Notes: generated by a model from the sequence alone, not told the origin. A DNA stretch of 64,000 nucleotides from an uncultured Clostridia bacterium (GCA_944392605.1 CALXXE010000011.1:1-64000); one strand, 5' to 3'. Positions 45,401 through 53,309 are shown, numbered from the stretch's first letter. Program-made: numbers and translations.

Positions 45401-45923
45401 CCGTTAATAATGAATCCCAATATTGTGCATATATTCCCGCTTTATTTAGATAAACTTCTAAATCATCTGTTTCGTCTTCAGGCAAATACAATATATTTGC
45501 TAATGCTAATAACTCGTTATAATGACCTCCATTAACTAATCCACTTAAAGTAGAGCTTTTAGCAGCAATTTCATCTCTTTCTTTATACATGTCAAATGAG
45601 AAATTATATGTAGCACGTCTATATGTGTTACTAAAACCTACTCCCGCCTTTATACAATAAACATCTACTTCTGTTGGATCATTTGACGTACTAGTACTAT
45701 ATTTAAGGATGTTCCAAAGTTTTACACCTTTTGCCTCTGAACCATTTGCATTAGGATTTCCTATTGCATATCCCATACTAGGCTCTGACAATGTTCTCAA
45801 CTCATTTATCCCAAAATATAATGGTGTCGTTAATTGTTTTGCCTCAACTGTTCTTAATCCAAAACAAAAATATAATATTCCTATTATCATTAATACAAAT
45901 AATATTTTTACTTTGCGCTTCAT
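38535..45923 (-). CDS. Giant thioester-domain surface adhesin, 2462 aa
   Basis: Signal peptide (1-29), then a TQXA-type thioester domain: Cys90 in VYCIKAGVGF and Gln183 in VQQAAIWYF are the expected bond partners. Next comes one DUF11-like isopeptide domain (FDLSLRKYI, 44.4-45.1 kb), five SpaA/Cna-B prealbumin repeats (42.46-44.40 kb; K, E and N isopeptide residues in QIVKVD, VEELTAP, TVPNEK), and then domains A-A-B-A-B-C of about 205-230 residues each, starting FDLSLRKF or FDLALRKF. The C-terminus is SVSTGQARIYF, a hydrophobic helix and KRF; no LPXTG. Probably a long wall- or membrane-anchored stalk with a covalent-binding tip. Confidence 0.85.
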   Translation of the reverse strand: MKRKVKILFVLMIIGILYFCFGLRTVEAKQLTTPLYFGINELRTLSEPSMGYAIGNPNANGSEAKGVKLWNILKYSTSTSNDPTEVDVYCIKAGVGFSNTYRRATYNFSFDMYKERDEIAAKSSTLSGLVNGGHYNELLALANILYLPEDETDDLEVYLNKAGIYAQYWDSLLTVDEVKAVQQAAIWYFTNYGEENGKYDKTADSDSGWLNYTLDGNTYTSLGDYQLRPNQIGYQRQKQAEQLYKYLINTAKANSDNYSDPNKNYKTKLTLYTAQGTNGEEQPLVEIEREKQFDLSLRKYITEVNESNVSVSREPQIDLTNLKNEIDTTAVYNHKKDPVLVKNGDTVTYKIQVYNEGDIDGYVNKIVDQLPTGLRFSRLITSGYTASYDSSNNVVTITRNESNSDRLVAFDGSNLDSTTLELECIVDTTEGDKVLTNVAWIAEEETIDGNVITNEVGDDRDSEPDTKPNVNKDNMEDYKGNDSNKSDLTDTDYFYKGQQDDDDFEKLITKKIEGSYDLQIVKVDKENSTRLQGAEFKVTLPDGTEKTETTDSNGVIDLGTIEITETGTDTIKVEELTAPKGYNKSFNSFELDVTKEQQNGAYVATNVDLKNSQGSGLGTGTGQIQVNNQNGMITITVPNEKIKGSYDLQIVKISQENSSRLQGAEFKITLPDGSERTETTGSDGTLTIQRIEITETGIDNIKVEEITAPNGYNKLFNSFEIDVTKQEQNGAYVVTDIDLKNTEGSGLGAGEIQANYQENLVTVTVPNEKKEGNYDLQIVKIDKENSARLQGAEFKVTMPNGSVVTKTTDGNGVIDLDEVEMTETGTDTIKVEELTAPSGYNKLFNSFELDVTKGEQSGAYIVTKVDLKNGQGSGLGQGEVQVNNQDGMITITVPNEKTEGSYDLQIVKIDQENSERLQGAEFKITLPDGSERTETTGADGTLTIEGIEITEAGIDTIKVEEITAPSGYNKLFNSFELDITKEEKSGAYVVTNIDLKNSQGSGLGSGQIQANYQEGLVTITVPNEKIEGSYDLQIIKVDKDNTQTRLQGAEFKVTMPDGSVVTNTTDGNGVIDLDRVEITETGTDTIKIEEITSPNGYNKLFDSFELLVTKGESNGTYIVTNVELQNAQGSGTGQAEIQVNNQDGMITITVPNVKKEFDLSLRKFIIAVSSDENIEDGEYLRNEDGSYTREPMVDTSLLNTLENTGNKITTAIYNHTKEPVTVKRNDYVVYMLRVYNEGEINGYASEIKDHLPPYLEFVDNAFNQGYGWSVSEEGRTVTTRYLENSLIKAAEKGENGYTLSYVDVPIMCKVVEGAVAGENITNIADITEYQDEDKNPADDRDSEEDNVELPEDGELPGYKDDESGDYIPGQEDDDDFEKVVVEEDEYFDLSLRKFIVAVSNDENIEDGEYLRNEDGSYTREPVVDTSLLNTVSTNGSLITTAIYNHTKEPVTVKKNDYVVYMLRVYNEGEVNGYASEIKDHLPPYLEFVDNAFNQGYGWSVSEDGRTVTTRYLENSLIKAAEKGENGYTLSYVDVPIMCKVVEGAVAGENITNIADITEYQDEDKNPADDRDSEEDNVELPEDEKLPGYKDDETGEYIPGQEDDDDFEKVIVEEDEYFDLALRKFITKVDDKEITSRIPEASYDETTEEISYNHTKEPVKVATNNIVTYTIRVYNEGNINGYANVISDDIPDGLEFLPDNETNINYRWVMYDEEGNVTENVEEAVSIRTDYLSKEQEENPGDNLLLAFNPDEPISETNPSYKDVQVAFKVIEPNNSDRVLVNSAQISDDSDEDGNEVEDEDSTPDEWNDGEDDQDKEYVELLDFDLSLRKFIVAVSNDEDISDDEYLRNEDGSYTREPVVDASLLNISDSDGNKITTAIYNHTKEPASVKRNDYVIYMLRVYNEGDIDGYASEIKDHLPPYLEFVDNEFNQGYGWSVSEDGRTVTTRYLENSLIKAAEEGENGYTLSYVDVPIMCKVVEGAVAGENITNIADITEYQDEDRNPADDRDSEEDNVELPEDEELPGYKDDELGDYIPGQEDDDDFEKVIVEEEHFDLALRKFITKVDDKDVTSRIPEVSYDETEGKITYNHTKEPVLVVTDNIVTYTIRIYNEGDINGYANVISDDIPDGLEFLPDNETNINYRWLMYDEEGNATEDVEEAVSVRTDYLSKEQEENPGDNLLLAFNPNEPISETNPSYKDVQIAFRVVEPNDSDRILVNSAQISDDSDEDGNEVEDIDSTPDEWNDGEDDQDKEYIKLVYFDLSLRKWVTQAIVIDKDGNQTITETGHQPYDDPEQIVKVDLYRKSIYDLTVKFRYKIRVTNEGEIAGYAKEITDYVPEGLRFLPEDNPGWTDEGNNVISTRLLENTLLQPGEYVEVEVVLTWINDENNMGLKENTAEISEDYNEYGAPDRDSTPDNKVDGEDDIDDAPVLLSVSTGQARIYFTLGFVILITIASGVVLIKRFVL
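42457..44400 (-). repeat. Five SpaA/Cna-B tandem repeats
   Basis: Five units of about 385-395 bases, each coding for about 128-130 residues beginning G(S/N)YDLQI and ending TVPNEK or TVPNVK. Starts on the minus strand are near 44390, 43995, 43607, 43225 and 42842. Odd and even units resemble each other more (VIDL versus LTI variants), suggesting duplication of a two-unit block. Confidence 0.8.
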
Positions 45924-46084
45924 TTCTCTCTCCTATAACTATATATAGAAATATTATAACATATATATATCCTTTTTTTCTTTGGGAATTCCTTGTAAAA
46001 AAAGCTATTCTTAGGGATATACAACTTCTGTTTTTTGTTACATTTTAATAACATTTTCGTTACCATTTTGAAACCAAAAAAAAT

Positions 46085-46119
46085 ACAGGATTAATTAGAA
46101 TTTTTCTAACTAATCCTGT
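46085..46119 (-). terminator. Terminator of the second adhesin gene
   Basis: On the minus strand ACAGGATTAGTTAG pairs with CTAATTAATCCTGT (one mismatch) across a 7-base loop, followed by eight Ts, 24 bases past the stop. Confidence 0.88.
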
Positions 46120-46142
46120 AATATTTTATACCTTGTCAATCT

Positions 46143-49100
46143 CTATAAAACGAATTTCTTAATTAAGATTAAACCACTTGCCATTGTAATTAATATTACA
46201 AATCCTAGTGTAAAGTAGATTCTTACTTGACCTGTTGATACTGATAACAATACTGGTGCATCATCTATATCATCTTCACCTTCTCTTTGGTTATCAGGTG
46301 TTGAATCTCTATCTGGTACTCCGTAATCATTATAGTCTTCTGATATTTCTGCTATATTTACTTTTTCTCCCATGTTGTCTTCTCCATTTATCCATGTTAA
46401 GACTACTTCTACTTCTGCATATTCTCCTGGTTGTAATAATGTATTTTCTAATAGCCTTGTTGAAATTACATTGTTTCCTTCATCTGTCCATCCTGGATTA
46501 TCTTCTGGTAAGAATCTTAATCCTTCTGGTACATAATCTGTTATTTCTCTTGCATATCCTGCAATTTCACCTTCATTTGTTACACGAATTTTATATCTAA
46601 ATTTTACTGTTACATCATTTATATTCTTTCTGTATATCTCTACTTTTACAATTTGTTCTGGATCATCATATGGTTGATGTCCTGTTTCTGTTATTGTTTG
46701 ATTTCCATCTTTATCTGTTACTATTGCTTGTGTTACCCATTTTCTTAAACTTAAGTCAAATACTTTTATAACTACTTTTTCAAAATCATCATCATCTTGT
46801 TGTCCTGGTATATATTCTCCTGTTTCATCGTCTTTATAGTTTGGTAATTCTTCATCACTTGGAAGTTCTACATTATCTTCTTGTGAATCTCTATCTGTTG
46901 TTGGTTCTTTGTTTTCATCTTGATATTCTGTTATATCTGCTATATTTGTTATATTTTCACTTGTTGGTGCATTATCTGTTACTCTACACATTATTGGAAC
47001 TTCTACATATGATAATACATATGTTCCTTCTTCGTTTTGCTCTGCTGCATTTATTAAGCTATCTTCTAAGTATCTTGTTGTTACCGTTCTTCCATCTTCT
47101 GATACTTCCCATCCATACTGTGCGTTAAATTCATTATCCACAAATTCTAAGTATGGTGGTAAGTGGTCTTTTATCTCTGCTGCATATCCATTCATTTCAC
47201 CTTCATTATATACTCTTAACATATATACAACGTAGTCATCTGGTTGTACAATAACAGGTTCTTTAGTGTGATTATAGATTGCTGTTGTTATCATATTTCC
47301 ATCTGCATCTGTTGTATTAAGTAAAGATGTATCAACTACTGGTGCTCTTGTATATGAACCATCTGCATTTGTTAAATATTCGTCATCTGCTATATCTTCA
47401 TCATTGCTTACTGCAACTATAAATTTTCTTAATGCTAAGTCAAATGATTGTAAAATTATATTATCATAATCTTCATCATCTTCATATTTTACCCAATCTT
47501 CTGTATCAGAATCTCTATCGTCTATTGGATCTCCATTTTCATCTGAATCTTCTGTTATAGCTGCTTCGTTTCTTATTACGTCTCCTGATACATTATCTGA
47601 AATAACTCTTAATTTTACAGATACCTCTAAATAATGAATATCATCTTCTGTTTTTGTTCCATCATTTGAACCAAATGCAGGAATTAAGTTTCCATCAACT
47701 GTTGTTTCATTCTCTTTTGATAAATAATCTGTAGAAATTTGAATTATTCTTTCTCCTGAATCATCATATACAAAATTTCCCCATAAGTAATTTTGGTTAA
47801 ATTCAATTGCTTCTTTTTCTGCATCTGTTAAATTTGGATCATTTTGTAAGTCTTCGCCTTCTAATTCAGACCATAAGAACTCTAATCCATCTGGTATATC
47901 TTCTGTTATTTCTGAAGCATATCCGCCAATTGTTCCTTCATTATATATTCTAAATGTATATGTTACAATATCACCTTTCTTAACTGCAACAGGTTCTTTA
48001 TTTAATTGATAATCTCCTGTAGTTATAAGATTTCCATCTGGTCCTACTGTATTTAAGTCACTAACATCTACACTTTGTAATCTATCTGGCTCTACTGTTA
48101 CATTATTTACTGCTGTAATTCTCTTGATTAATTTTAAGTCAAATGATTCTGGCATTAAAATTAATTTTTCAAAGTCATCATCGTCTTGTTGCCCTTCATA
48201 ATAATAATCTGAATCTCTTAAATCATCTTTATTTGAATCATTACCTTTATAATCTTCCATGTTGTCTTTATTAACATCTGGTGTAGTTTCTGGCTCTGAA
48301 TCTCTATCTGCTCCATCTTGGTTTGTAATTGTTATATCATCTTCTGCATTATATTCTTCTGAAATCCAAGCAACATTTGTAAGTATTGTTGTATTTGCCT
48401 CGTCTGGCTGTGCTGTTACTTCACATTCAATTGTAATTGTTTCTGAGGATGGATCTCCAGTTCCTGTATATGCTGGTAAATTATCCTCATTTCCTGCAGT
48501 TCTTACTAATGTTAATCTATTATCTCCCGTTTCGTCATATGATTCTAATTCAAAATTACCACTTATAACTCTATTAAATCTTAATCCTGTTGGTAATTGG
48601 TCAACTATTTTAGTAGCACGACCATCTTTTTCTCCTTCATTATAGATAGTAATATTATATGTAACCATATTTCCTGTTTCTACTAAAAGTGGATCTTTTC
48701 TATGATTATATGTCGCTGTTGTACCATTTTGTAATGTAGATTCATCTATATTTGGTACTCTTGAATTTGTTACGTCTGTTCCATTTACTTGAGTAATATA
48801 TTTTCTTAATGCTAAGTCAAATGTTTTTTCTTCTGGTGTTACTTTTAATTCTGTATCAACTGCTTCTTCTTTTTTCTCTGGTATCATTACTGGTTGTTCT
48901 TCATTATTATTTGCTGATGTCCATAATGTAAGTGTATTACTACTATAGTTAATACTAATTGCTATGGATATTGTTGATACATCATTCGTATCTACTGATA
49001 CATAAAAATCTTGTCCAACTAAATCTTTTACAGTTGTTCCTTCTTCTACAGGTTGTTTATTACTATTTAATAGTGTATAATTATTTATTTCAGTTTCACC

Positions 49101-50066
49101 ATTTTTTACCGTAAAGTCTATTGTATAAGGCAAATCAGAATTTTCTGTTATATTAATTGGTCCTAATATATAACTTCCATTTGATTCTTCATAACTTAAT
49201 GTTGTTGTATTTACTCTAGCTGGTGCTTCTGTAGAAATTGTTCCTGAATCTGAATAATTACTTGCATTTGCTATCGCTGTTCTTATTAAATAATTATATA
49301 AGATTTCAGCTTGTTGTTGTCTTTGATATCCTTCATCTGTTGATTGTCCATAATCTGATAAACTTGTATAAACGCTTCCATCTAATGTGTAGTTTAACCA
49401 AGCAGTATCATCTGTTTTATCGTATTTTCCTTCTGGTGTATCATCATAGTTTGTAAAGTACCATATAGCTGCTTGTTGTACTGCTGCAATATCATCCCTT
49501 GTTAATAACATATCCCAAGATTCTGTCGTTATATTAGCAGCTTCTAAATATGCTTCTTTTTCAGCTTCATCGTTTTGATTGTCTATTAAATATAACATAT
49601 CTGATAAAGCAAGTAGTGCGTCATATGTATTTACTGTCCCATTATCTGTTTGAATAGTCCCATTTACAACACTTGCCATTGGTGGAACATTAGTAGCAAT
49701 TGTATCTCTTTCAGTTTTCATATCATAAAAAATATTATATGTTGCACTTCTATGTGTATTACTAAATCCTACTCCAGCTTTTACACAATATATATTTTTA
49801 TTTCCATCTGCCTTTACAGGATCTCCATCATTTGGTCCTGTATGCTCTTGAATGTTCCAAATTTTTGCGCCATATCCTTCTGCACCATTTGTATTTGGAT
49901 CACCTATTGCATATCCCATATTAGGAGTATCATTTGTTCTTAATTCAGTAATTCCTAAATATAATGGCGTAGTAGCTTGTGCTGCGATAACATTTGTTGG
50001 CAACAAACTAACTAAAATTAGTACTATTAGAACTATTCCACTCAATAATAGACTTTTACGGTTCAT
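46143..50066 (-). CDS. Thioester-domain surface adhesin, 1307 aa, paralogue of the giant adhesin
   Basis: Signal peptide (1-29), then TQXA thioester domain with Cys94 (IYCVKAGVGF) and Gln198 (VQQAAIWYF), a spacer beta domain, a first isopeptide domain (FDLALRKYITQVNG), a second B-like domain (FDLKLIKRITAV), one A domain (47.45-46.76 kb) and the C domain (46.14-46.76 kb). The end is SVSTGQVRIYF, a hydrophobic helix and KKF, the same as the giant adhesin. It lacks the SpaA block. Its own promoter lies at 50112-50139. Probably made independently of the giant one, as a shorter stalk. Confidence 0.85.
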   Translation of the reverse strand: MNRKSLLLSGIVLIVLILVSLLPTNVIAAQATTPLYLGITELRTNDTPNMGYAIGDPNTNGAEGYGAKIWNIQEHTGPNDGDPVKADGNKNIYCVKAGVGFSNTHRSATYNIFYDMKTERDTIATNVPPMASVVNGTIQTDNGTVNTYDALLALSDMLYLIDNQNDEAEKEAYLEAANITTESWDMLLTRDDIAAVQQAAIWYFTNYDDTPEGKYDKTDDTAWLNYTLDGSVYTSLSDYGQSTDEGYQRQQQAEILYNYLIRTAIANASNYSDSGTISTEAPARVNTTTLSYEESNGSYILGPINITENSDLPYTIDFTVKNGETEINNYTLLNSNKQPVEEGTTVKDLVGQDFYVSVDTNDVSTISIAISINYSSNTLTLWTSANNNEEQPVMIPEKKEEAVDTELKVTPEEKTFDLALRKYITQVNGTDVTNSRVPNIDESTLQNGTTATYNHRKDPLLVETGNMVTYNITIYNEGEKDGRATKIVDQLPTGLRFNRVISGNFELESYDETGDNRLTLVRTAGNEDNLPAYTGTGDPSSETITIECEVTAQPDEANTTILTNVAWISEEYNAEDDITITNQDGADRDSEPETTPDVNKDNMEDYKGNDSNKDDLRDSDYYYEGQQDDDDFEKLILMPESFDLKLIKRITAVNNVTVEPDRLQSVDVSDLNTVGPDGNLITTGDYQLNKEPVAVKKGDIVTYTFRIYNEGTIGGYASEITEDIPDGLEFLWSELEGEDLQNDPNLTDAEKEAIEFNQNYLWGNFVYDDSGERIIQISTDYLSKENETTVDGNLIPAFGSNDGTKTEDDIHYLEVSVKLRVISDNVSGDVIRNEAAITEDSDENGDPIDDRDSDTEDWVKYEDDEDYDNIILQSFDLALRKFIVAVSNDEDIADDEYLTNADGSYTRAPVVDTSLLNTTDADGNMITTAIYNHTKEPVIVQPDDYVVYMLRVYNEGEMNGYAAEIKDHLPPYLEFVDNEFNAQYGWEVSEDGRTVTTRYLEDSLINAAEQNEEGTYVLSYVEVPIMCRVTDNAPTSENITNIADITEYQDENKEPTTDRDSQEDNVELPSDEELPNYKDDETGEYIPGQQDDDDFEKVVIKVFDLSLRKWVTQAIVTDKDGNQTITETGHQPYDDPEQIVKVEIYRKNINDVTVKFRYKIRVTNEGEIAGYAREITDYVPEGLRFLPEDNPGWTDEGNNVISTRLLENTLLQPGEYAEVEVVLTWINGEDNMGEKVNIAEISEDYNDYGVPDRDSTPDNQREGEDDIDDAPVLLSVSTGQVRIYFTLGFVILITMASGLILIKKFVL

Positions 50067-50111
50067 AATTTTTCTCTCCTTTTTCTACTTATAAATGTCC
50101 TACTGTATATT

Positions 50112-50139
50112 ATTTTACTAGTTTTTTTTAATTAGTCAA
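50112..50139 (-). promoter_or_regulatory. Promoter of the 1307-residue adhesin gene
   Basis: Minus-strand TTGACT (50134-50139) and TAAAAT (50112-50117), 16-base spacer, about 46 bases before the ATG. Confidence 0.55.
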
Positions 50140-50388
50140 TAGGGTATTTTTTTCAATATTTTGCTATAGTTTTTTCGAGCCTCAATTCCTTACGGAAATA
50201 AGGCTTAGAGGTTTATATAAAAAATTAGTCCCTACATTACAATTATATTACATTTTCATTCCAAAATCAAGATTTTATGTGAATTTAATGCGTATTTTTG
50301 AATTTCCCTATGCTTTTACAAAATTTAAATATTTCTATTACTTCTCATAATTTTTATTTTTCATTCATATATTTTAAATGGTGATAGT
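50140..50388. other. Divergent intergenic region with structured element
   Basis: No ORF. At 50180-50211 CCTC-AATT-CCTTA-CGGAAA-TAAGG-CTTA-GAGG forms two stacked stems around a 4x4 internal loop, with no T-run on either strand. The rest is AT-rich, and no certain promoter for the carboxypeptidase gene was identified. Confidence 0.45.
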
Positions 50389-51597
50389 ATGCATATTAAA
50401 CATATAACAAAAAAAGCTTTAATTTTGTTTTCCATTCTTTTTATCATTTTAAATTTTGCACCAACTTTTGCAAACGAGAAAAGTGCTCTTAACTTAAATG
50501 CTCGATCTTGTATTGTTTTAGATAGAACTAGTAAAAAAGTTTTATTTGGTAAAAATGAATATAATAAAGTAAAAATGGCTTCTACCACAAAAATTATGAC
50601 CGCTACAGTCATCATAGAAAATTGTGATTTAAGTCAAACTGTAACAATCTCAAAAAAAGCTGCTGGAACCGGTGGATCTAGATTAGGATTAAAAACAGGG
50701 GATAAAATTACTGTAAGGGATTTATTATATGGACTACTTTTAGTTTCCGGAAATGATGCTGCTGTGGCTTTAGCTGAAACTTGTTCTGGTAGCATAGCAG
50801 ATTTTGCTAATCTCATGAATGAAAAGGCCAAAGAATTAGGTTTAAATAATACTCATTTTGAAACTCCCCATGGTCTAGATTCTGATAATCATTACACTAC
50901 AGCATATGAACTTGCTCTACTTACCGATTATGCTCTAAATAATTCTACCTTTCTTAATATAGTAGGAACTAAACATTATACAATCACAATTAATGGGTAT
51001 CCTAAAAACCTTACTAATACAAATGAACTATTAGGTAGCTTAAACGGTGTATATGGAGTAAAGACCGGATTTACCAATGGAGCCAATCGTTGTCTAGTTA
51101 CTTCCTGTAAAAGAGGTAATATGGACATTATTTGTGTTGTACTCGGTTGTGATACAAAAAATCTTAGATCTTCTGATAGTACTAATCTAATAAATTATGT
51201 TTTTGAAAATTTCGAATATGTAAATATAGAAGATTTAATTAATGCAGAATTCAACAAATGGAAAGAAGAACATCAAAATTATTTTTATGTTGAGAAAGGA
51301 ACTTCTTCAGAATTAGACATTGCTATATCTACAATATCCACACCCATTGTTCCAATAAAGGAAGTTGAAATATCCTCTTTAAAAGCAAATTTTGAAATTA
51401 ATAATTATTTATATGCACCAATTTATAAAAATACGAATATAGGCACATTTAATCTGTATACAACTAATGAATGTATAATAGAAGGAAATATCATTGCAAA
51501 TCAAGATATTTATAAAAAAAATGCTCTTAGTTATTTGAAAGCTTTCATAAAGGATTTTTCTAATATTTTAAATAATCTTCCTACAAATATAAAATAG
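50389..51597 (+). CDS. dacF: D-alanyl-D-alanine carboxypeptidase (DacF-like PBP)
   Basis: A 402-residue class C low-molecular-mass PBP. It has a signal peptide (ALILFSILFIILNFAPTFA), catalytic SxxK with Ser65 and Lys68 (ASTTKIM), SGN (LVSGNDAAVALAE) and KTG (YGVKTGFTNGANR) motifs, and a C-terminal beta domain. It trims stem peptides of peptidoglycan; DacF-type enzymes are used in vegetative or spore cortex synthesis. It ends in a hydrophobic-aromatic helix (LKAFIKDFSNIL), as in membrane-anchored family members. Confidence 0.92.
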   Translation: MHIKHITKKALILFSILFIILNFAPTFANEKSALNLNARSCIVLDRTSKKVLFGKNEYNKVKMASTTKIMTATVIIENCDLSQTVTISKKAAGTGGSRLGLKTGDKITVRDLLYGLLLVSGNDAAVALAETCSGSIADFANLMNEKAKELGLNNTHFETPHGLDSDNHYTTAYELALLTDYALNNSTFLNIVGTKHYTITINGYPKNLTNTNELLGSLNGVYGVKTGFTNGANRCLVTSCKRGNMDIICVVLGCDTKNLRSSDSTNLINYVFENFEYVNIEDLINAEFNKWKEEHQNYFYVEKGTSSELDIAISTISTPIVPIKEVEISSLKANFEINNYLYAPIYKNTNIGTFNLYTTNECIIEGNIIANQDIYKKNALSYLKAFIKDFSNILNNLPTNIK

Positions 51598-51600
51598 AGA

Positions 51601-51635
51601 CCTATGTTTCAATTTCATAGGCTTTTATTTTTTCT
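51601..51635 (+). terminator. Terminator of the dacF-like gene
   Basis: CCTATG and CATAGG (51601-51606 and 51616-51621) form the base of a stem with a 9-base loop, followed on the plus strand by CTTTTATTTTTTC, just past the stop. Confidence 0.7.
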
Positions 51636-51714
51636 CTTTATATATAATCTTTTTTTCTAATATATTTTGTATTTTTTATTTTCTCCTTTTATAAATATAA
51701 ACAAAAAGAAAAAA

Positions 51715-51737
51715 GTTGTTACTACTCTAGTAACAAC
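51715..51737 (-). terminator. Terminator of acpP
   Basis: On the minus strand GTTGTTACT, 5-base loop, AGTAACAAC, then TTTTTTCTTTTTG: a 9-base perfect stem 28 bases past the acpP stop. Confidence 0.88.
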
Positions 51738-51764
51738 CAAAATTTTCAACTATAAATATTTAGC

Positions 51765-52007
51765 CTATTTTACATTTTCTTTTATGTAGTCAACTACGTC
51801 TCCTACTGTTACAACTTTTTCTGCATCAGCGTCTGGGATTTCTATATCAAATTCTTCTTCTAATGCCATTACTAATTCAACTATATCTAATGAATCAGCT
51901 CCTAAGTCATCTATGAAAGAAGCTTCCATTGTAACTGCTGAATCAGCAACTCCTAATTGTTCAACAATTATTCCTTTTACTTTTTCTAATACTTCTTCTG
52001 AACTCAT
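51765..52007 (-). CDS. acpP: Acyl carrier protein
   Basis: An 80-residue acidic four-helix protein with the phosphopantetheine attachment serine in [13 protein letters not shown]. It shuttles fatty acyl chains in type II fatty acid synthesis and donates to PlsX. The ATG at 52007 is chosen because AGGAGGTG lies about 13 bases upstream; an in-frame GTG overlaps that site. It is transcribed from its own strong promoter, separate from plsX. Confidence 0.95.
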   Translation of the reverse strand: MSSEEVLEKVKGIIVEQLGVADSAVTMEASFIDDLGADSLDIVELVMALEEEFDIEIPDADAEKVVTVGDVVDYIKENVK

Positions 52008-52079
52008 AACTCTAGAGTTCACCTCCTCTCAAGTTTGCAAATGATTTATACATTTGATTTGTCTTTTTTAGATAATTCA

Positions 52080-52108
52080 TTTATATTATATGTTTTCACT
52101 TTTGTCAA
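52080..52108 (-). promoter_or_regulatory. Promoter of acpP
   Basis: Minus-strand TTGACA (52103-52108) and TATAAA (52080-52085) with a 17-base spacer, about 70 bases before the start. Confidence 0.7.
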
Positions 52109-52159
52109 GTAAAAATTATCTTTTTTTCTAAATTTATACTACTAGGTCAGGGAAAAGCT

Positions 52160-53191
52160 CTATTTTTCCTCTTTTCTTTGCTTTTCAAATTCTTCTATCA
52201 TCTTGTCTACCGCTTTATTTTCCACAAACTTCTCTGCTTGTATTATAGTGTATTCAAATAATAAATCATCACTACTTCCATGTGCTTTTACAACTGGTTT
52301 CTTTACTCCTAAGAATAATGCTCCTCCATATGTTTTATAATCCATAGCTTTAGAAAATCTTTTTATAGCTGGAAGTGATGGAACTGTCAAAATTTTAGAT
52401 AATAAATTTCGTGTTAAATTTTCTGTCAATGTTCTTTTTACTAATTTTCCAACTCCTTCTGTCGTTTTTAAAAATACATTTCCTGTAAAGCCGTCTGTTA
52501 CTATTGCATCAATCCTTCCTGAAAAGGCATCTCTTCCTTCTACATTTCCTACAAAATTTATTCCTAATTTTTCTGAATTTTCTTTTAATAATGCATAACT
52601 TTCTTTTACTAAGTCGTTTCCTTTTGTTTCTTCTGTTCCAATATTTAACAACCCTATTGCTGGTGATTTTATTCCGTATGTATTTTTTAAATATATACTA
52701 GACATCTGGGCAAACTGAAGTAAATTAATTGGCTTACAATTCGTATTTGACCCTGCATCTATTAATAGTAATTGGCTTTTATATGCAGGTAATATTCCTG
52801 CTAATGCTGGTCTATCTATTCCTTTTATTCTCCCTACTATTAATGTTGCTCCAGTAAGCAATGCTCCTGAATTTCCAGCAGATATAAATACCTCTCCCTC
52901 TCCTTCTTTTAACATTCTAAATCCTACTACCATAGAAGAATCTTTTTTATGACGTATTGCAACTGTAGGTTGATCTTCCATTTCTATTGTCTCTGTTGCA
53001 TTTTTTATCTTTAATCTATCTGATATCTCCTCTATTTCTTTTCCGTAAAATTCTTTTATCTTACTTCTTATTACATCTTCTTTTCCTATTAATACAACTT
53101 CTGCTTTAACTTTATTTATACTATTTACTGCTCCTTTTATATTAGCATCTGGTGCATTATCCCCACCCATTGCATCTAGTAATATTTTCAT
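52160..53191 (-). CDS. plsX: Phosphate acyltransferase PlsX
   Basis: A 343-residue PlsX, which converts acyl-ACP to acyl-phosphate for phospholipid synthesis. The start KILLDAMGGDNAPDANIKGAV is diagnostic, with VIGNVEGRDAFSGRIDAIVTDGFTGNV-type signature late and KTYGGALFLGVKKPVVKAHGSS near the end. The ATG at 53191 has GGAGG upstream and removes five residues from the longer frame. Next to acpP as expected, although fab genes are absent. Promoter at 53242-53270. Confidence 0.95.
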   Translation of the reverse strand: MKILLDAMGGDNAPDANIKGAVNSINKVKAEVVLIGKEDVIRSKIKEFYGKEIEEISDRLKIKNATETIEMEDQPTVAIRHKKDSSMVVGFRMLKEGEGEVFISAGNSGALLTGATLIVGRIKGIDRPALAGILPAYKSQLLLIDAGSNTNCKPINLLQFAQMSSIYLKNTYGIKSPAIGLLNIGTEETKGNDLVKESYALLKENSEKLGINFVGNVEGRDAFSGRIDAIVTDGFTGNVFLKTTEGVGKLVKRTLTENLTRNLLSKILTVPSLPAIKRFSKAMDYKTYGGALFLGVKKPVVKAHGSSDDLLFEYTIIQAEKFVENKAVDKMIEEFEKQRKEEK

Positions 53192-53241
53192 ACTTAGTTC
53201 CTCCATTTTTAGTCTTTATTCATTTTATTTATAACATATTT

Positions 53242-53270
53242 ATTTTATTATTCTTTTATGAAAAAAGCAA
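53242..53270 (-). promoter_or_regulatory. Promoter of plsX
   Basis: Minus-strand TTGCTT (53265-53270) and TAAAAT (53242-53247) with a 17-base spacer, about 50 bases before the start. Confidence 0.5.
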
Positions 53271-53309
53271 GTATTTTCTCTATTTAATTAATATTTCTAA
53301 AATATAATA

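Noticed and set aside
46143-46240. LPXTG sorting motif in the adhesins
   Set aside because: The C-termini read SVSTGQ before the hydrophobic helix; no L-P-x-T-G is present, so a canonical sortase A signal is not supported.
38535-50066. Long open frames on the plus strand across the adhesin genes and minE/VWA region
   Set aside because: They are antisense shadows of skewed-codon repeats: leucine/histidine-rich, no RBS, no family resemblance, and they break at repeat borders.
50201-50235. PreQ1-type riboswitch because of GAGG followed by ATAAAAAATTAG
   Set aside because: The required pairing strand for the first stem is missing after GAGG and the downstream gene is a carboxypeptidase, so the similarity is by chance.
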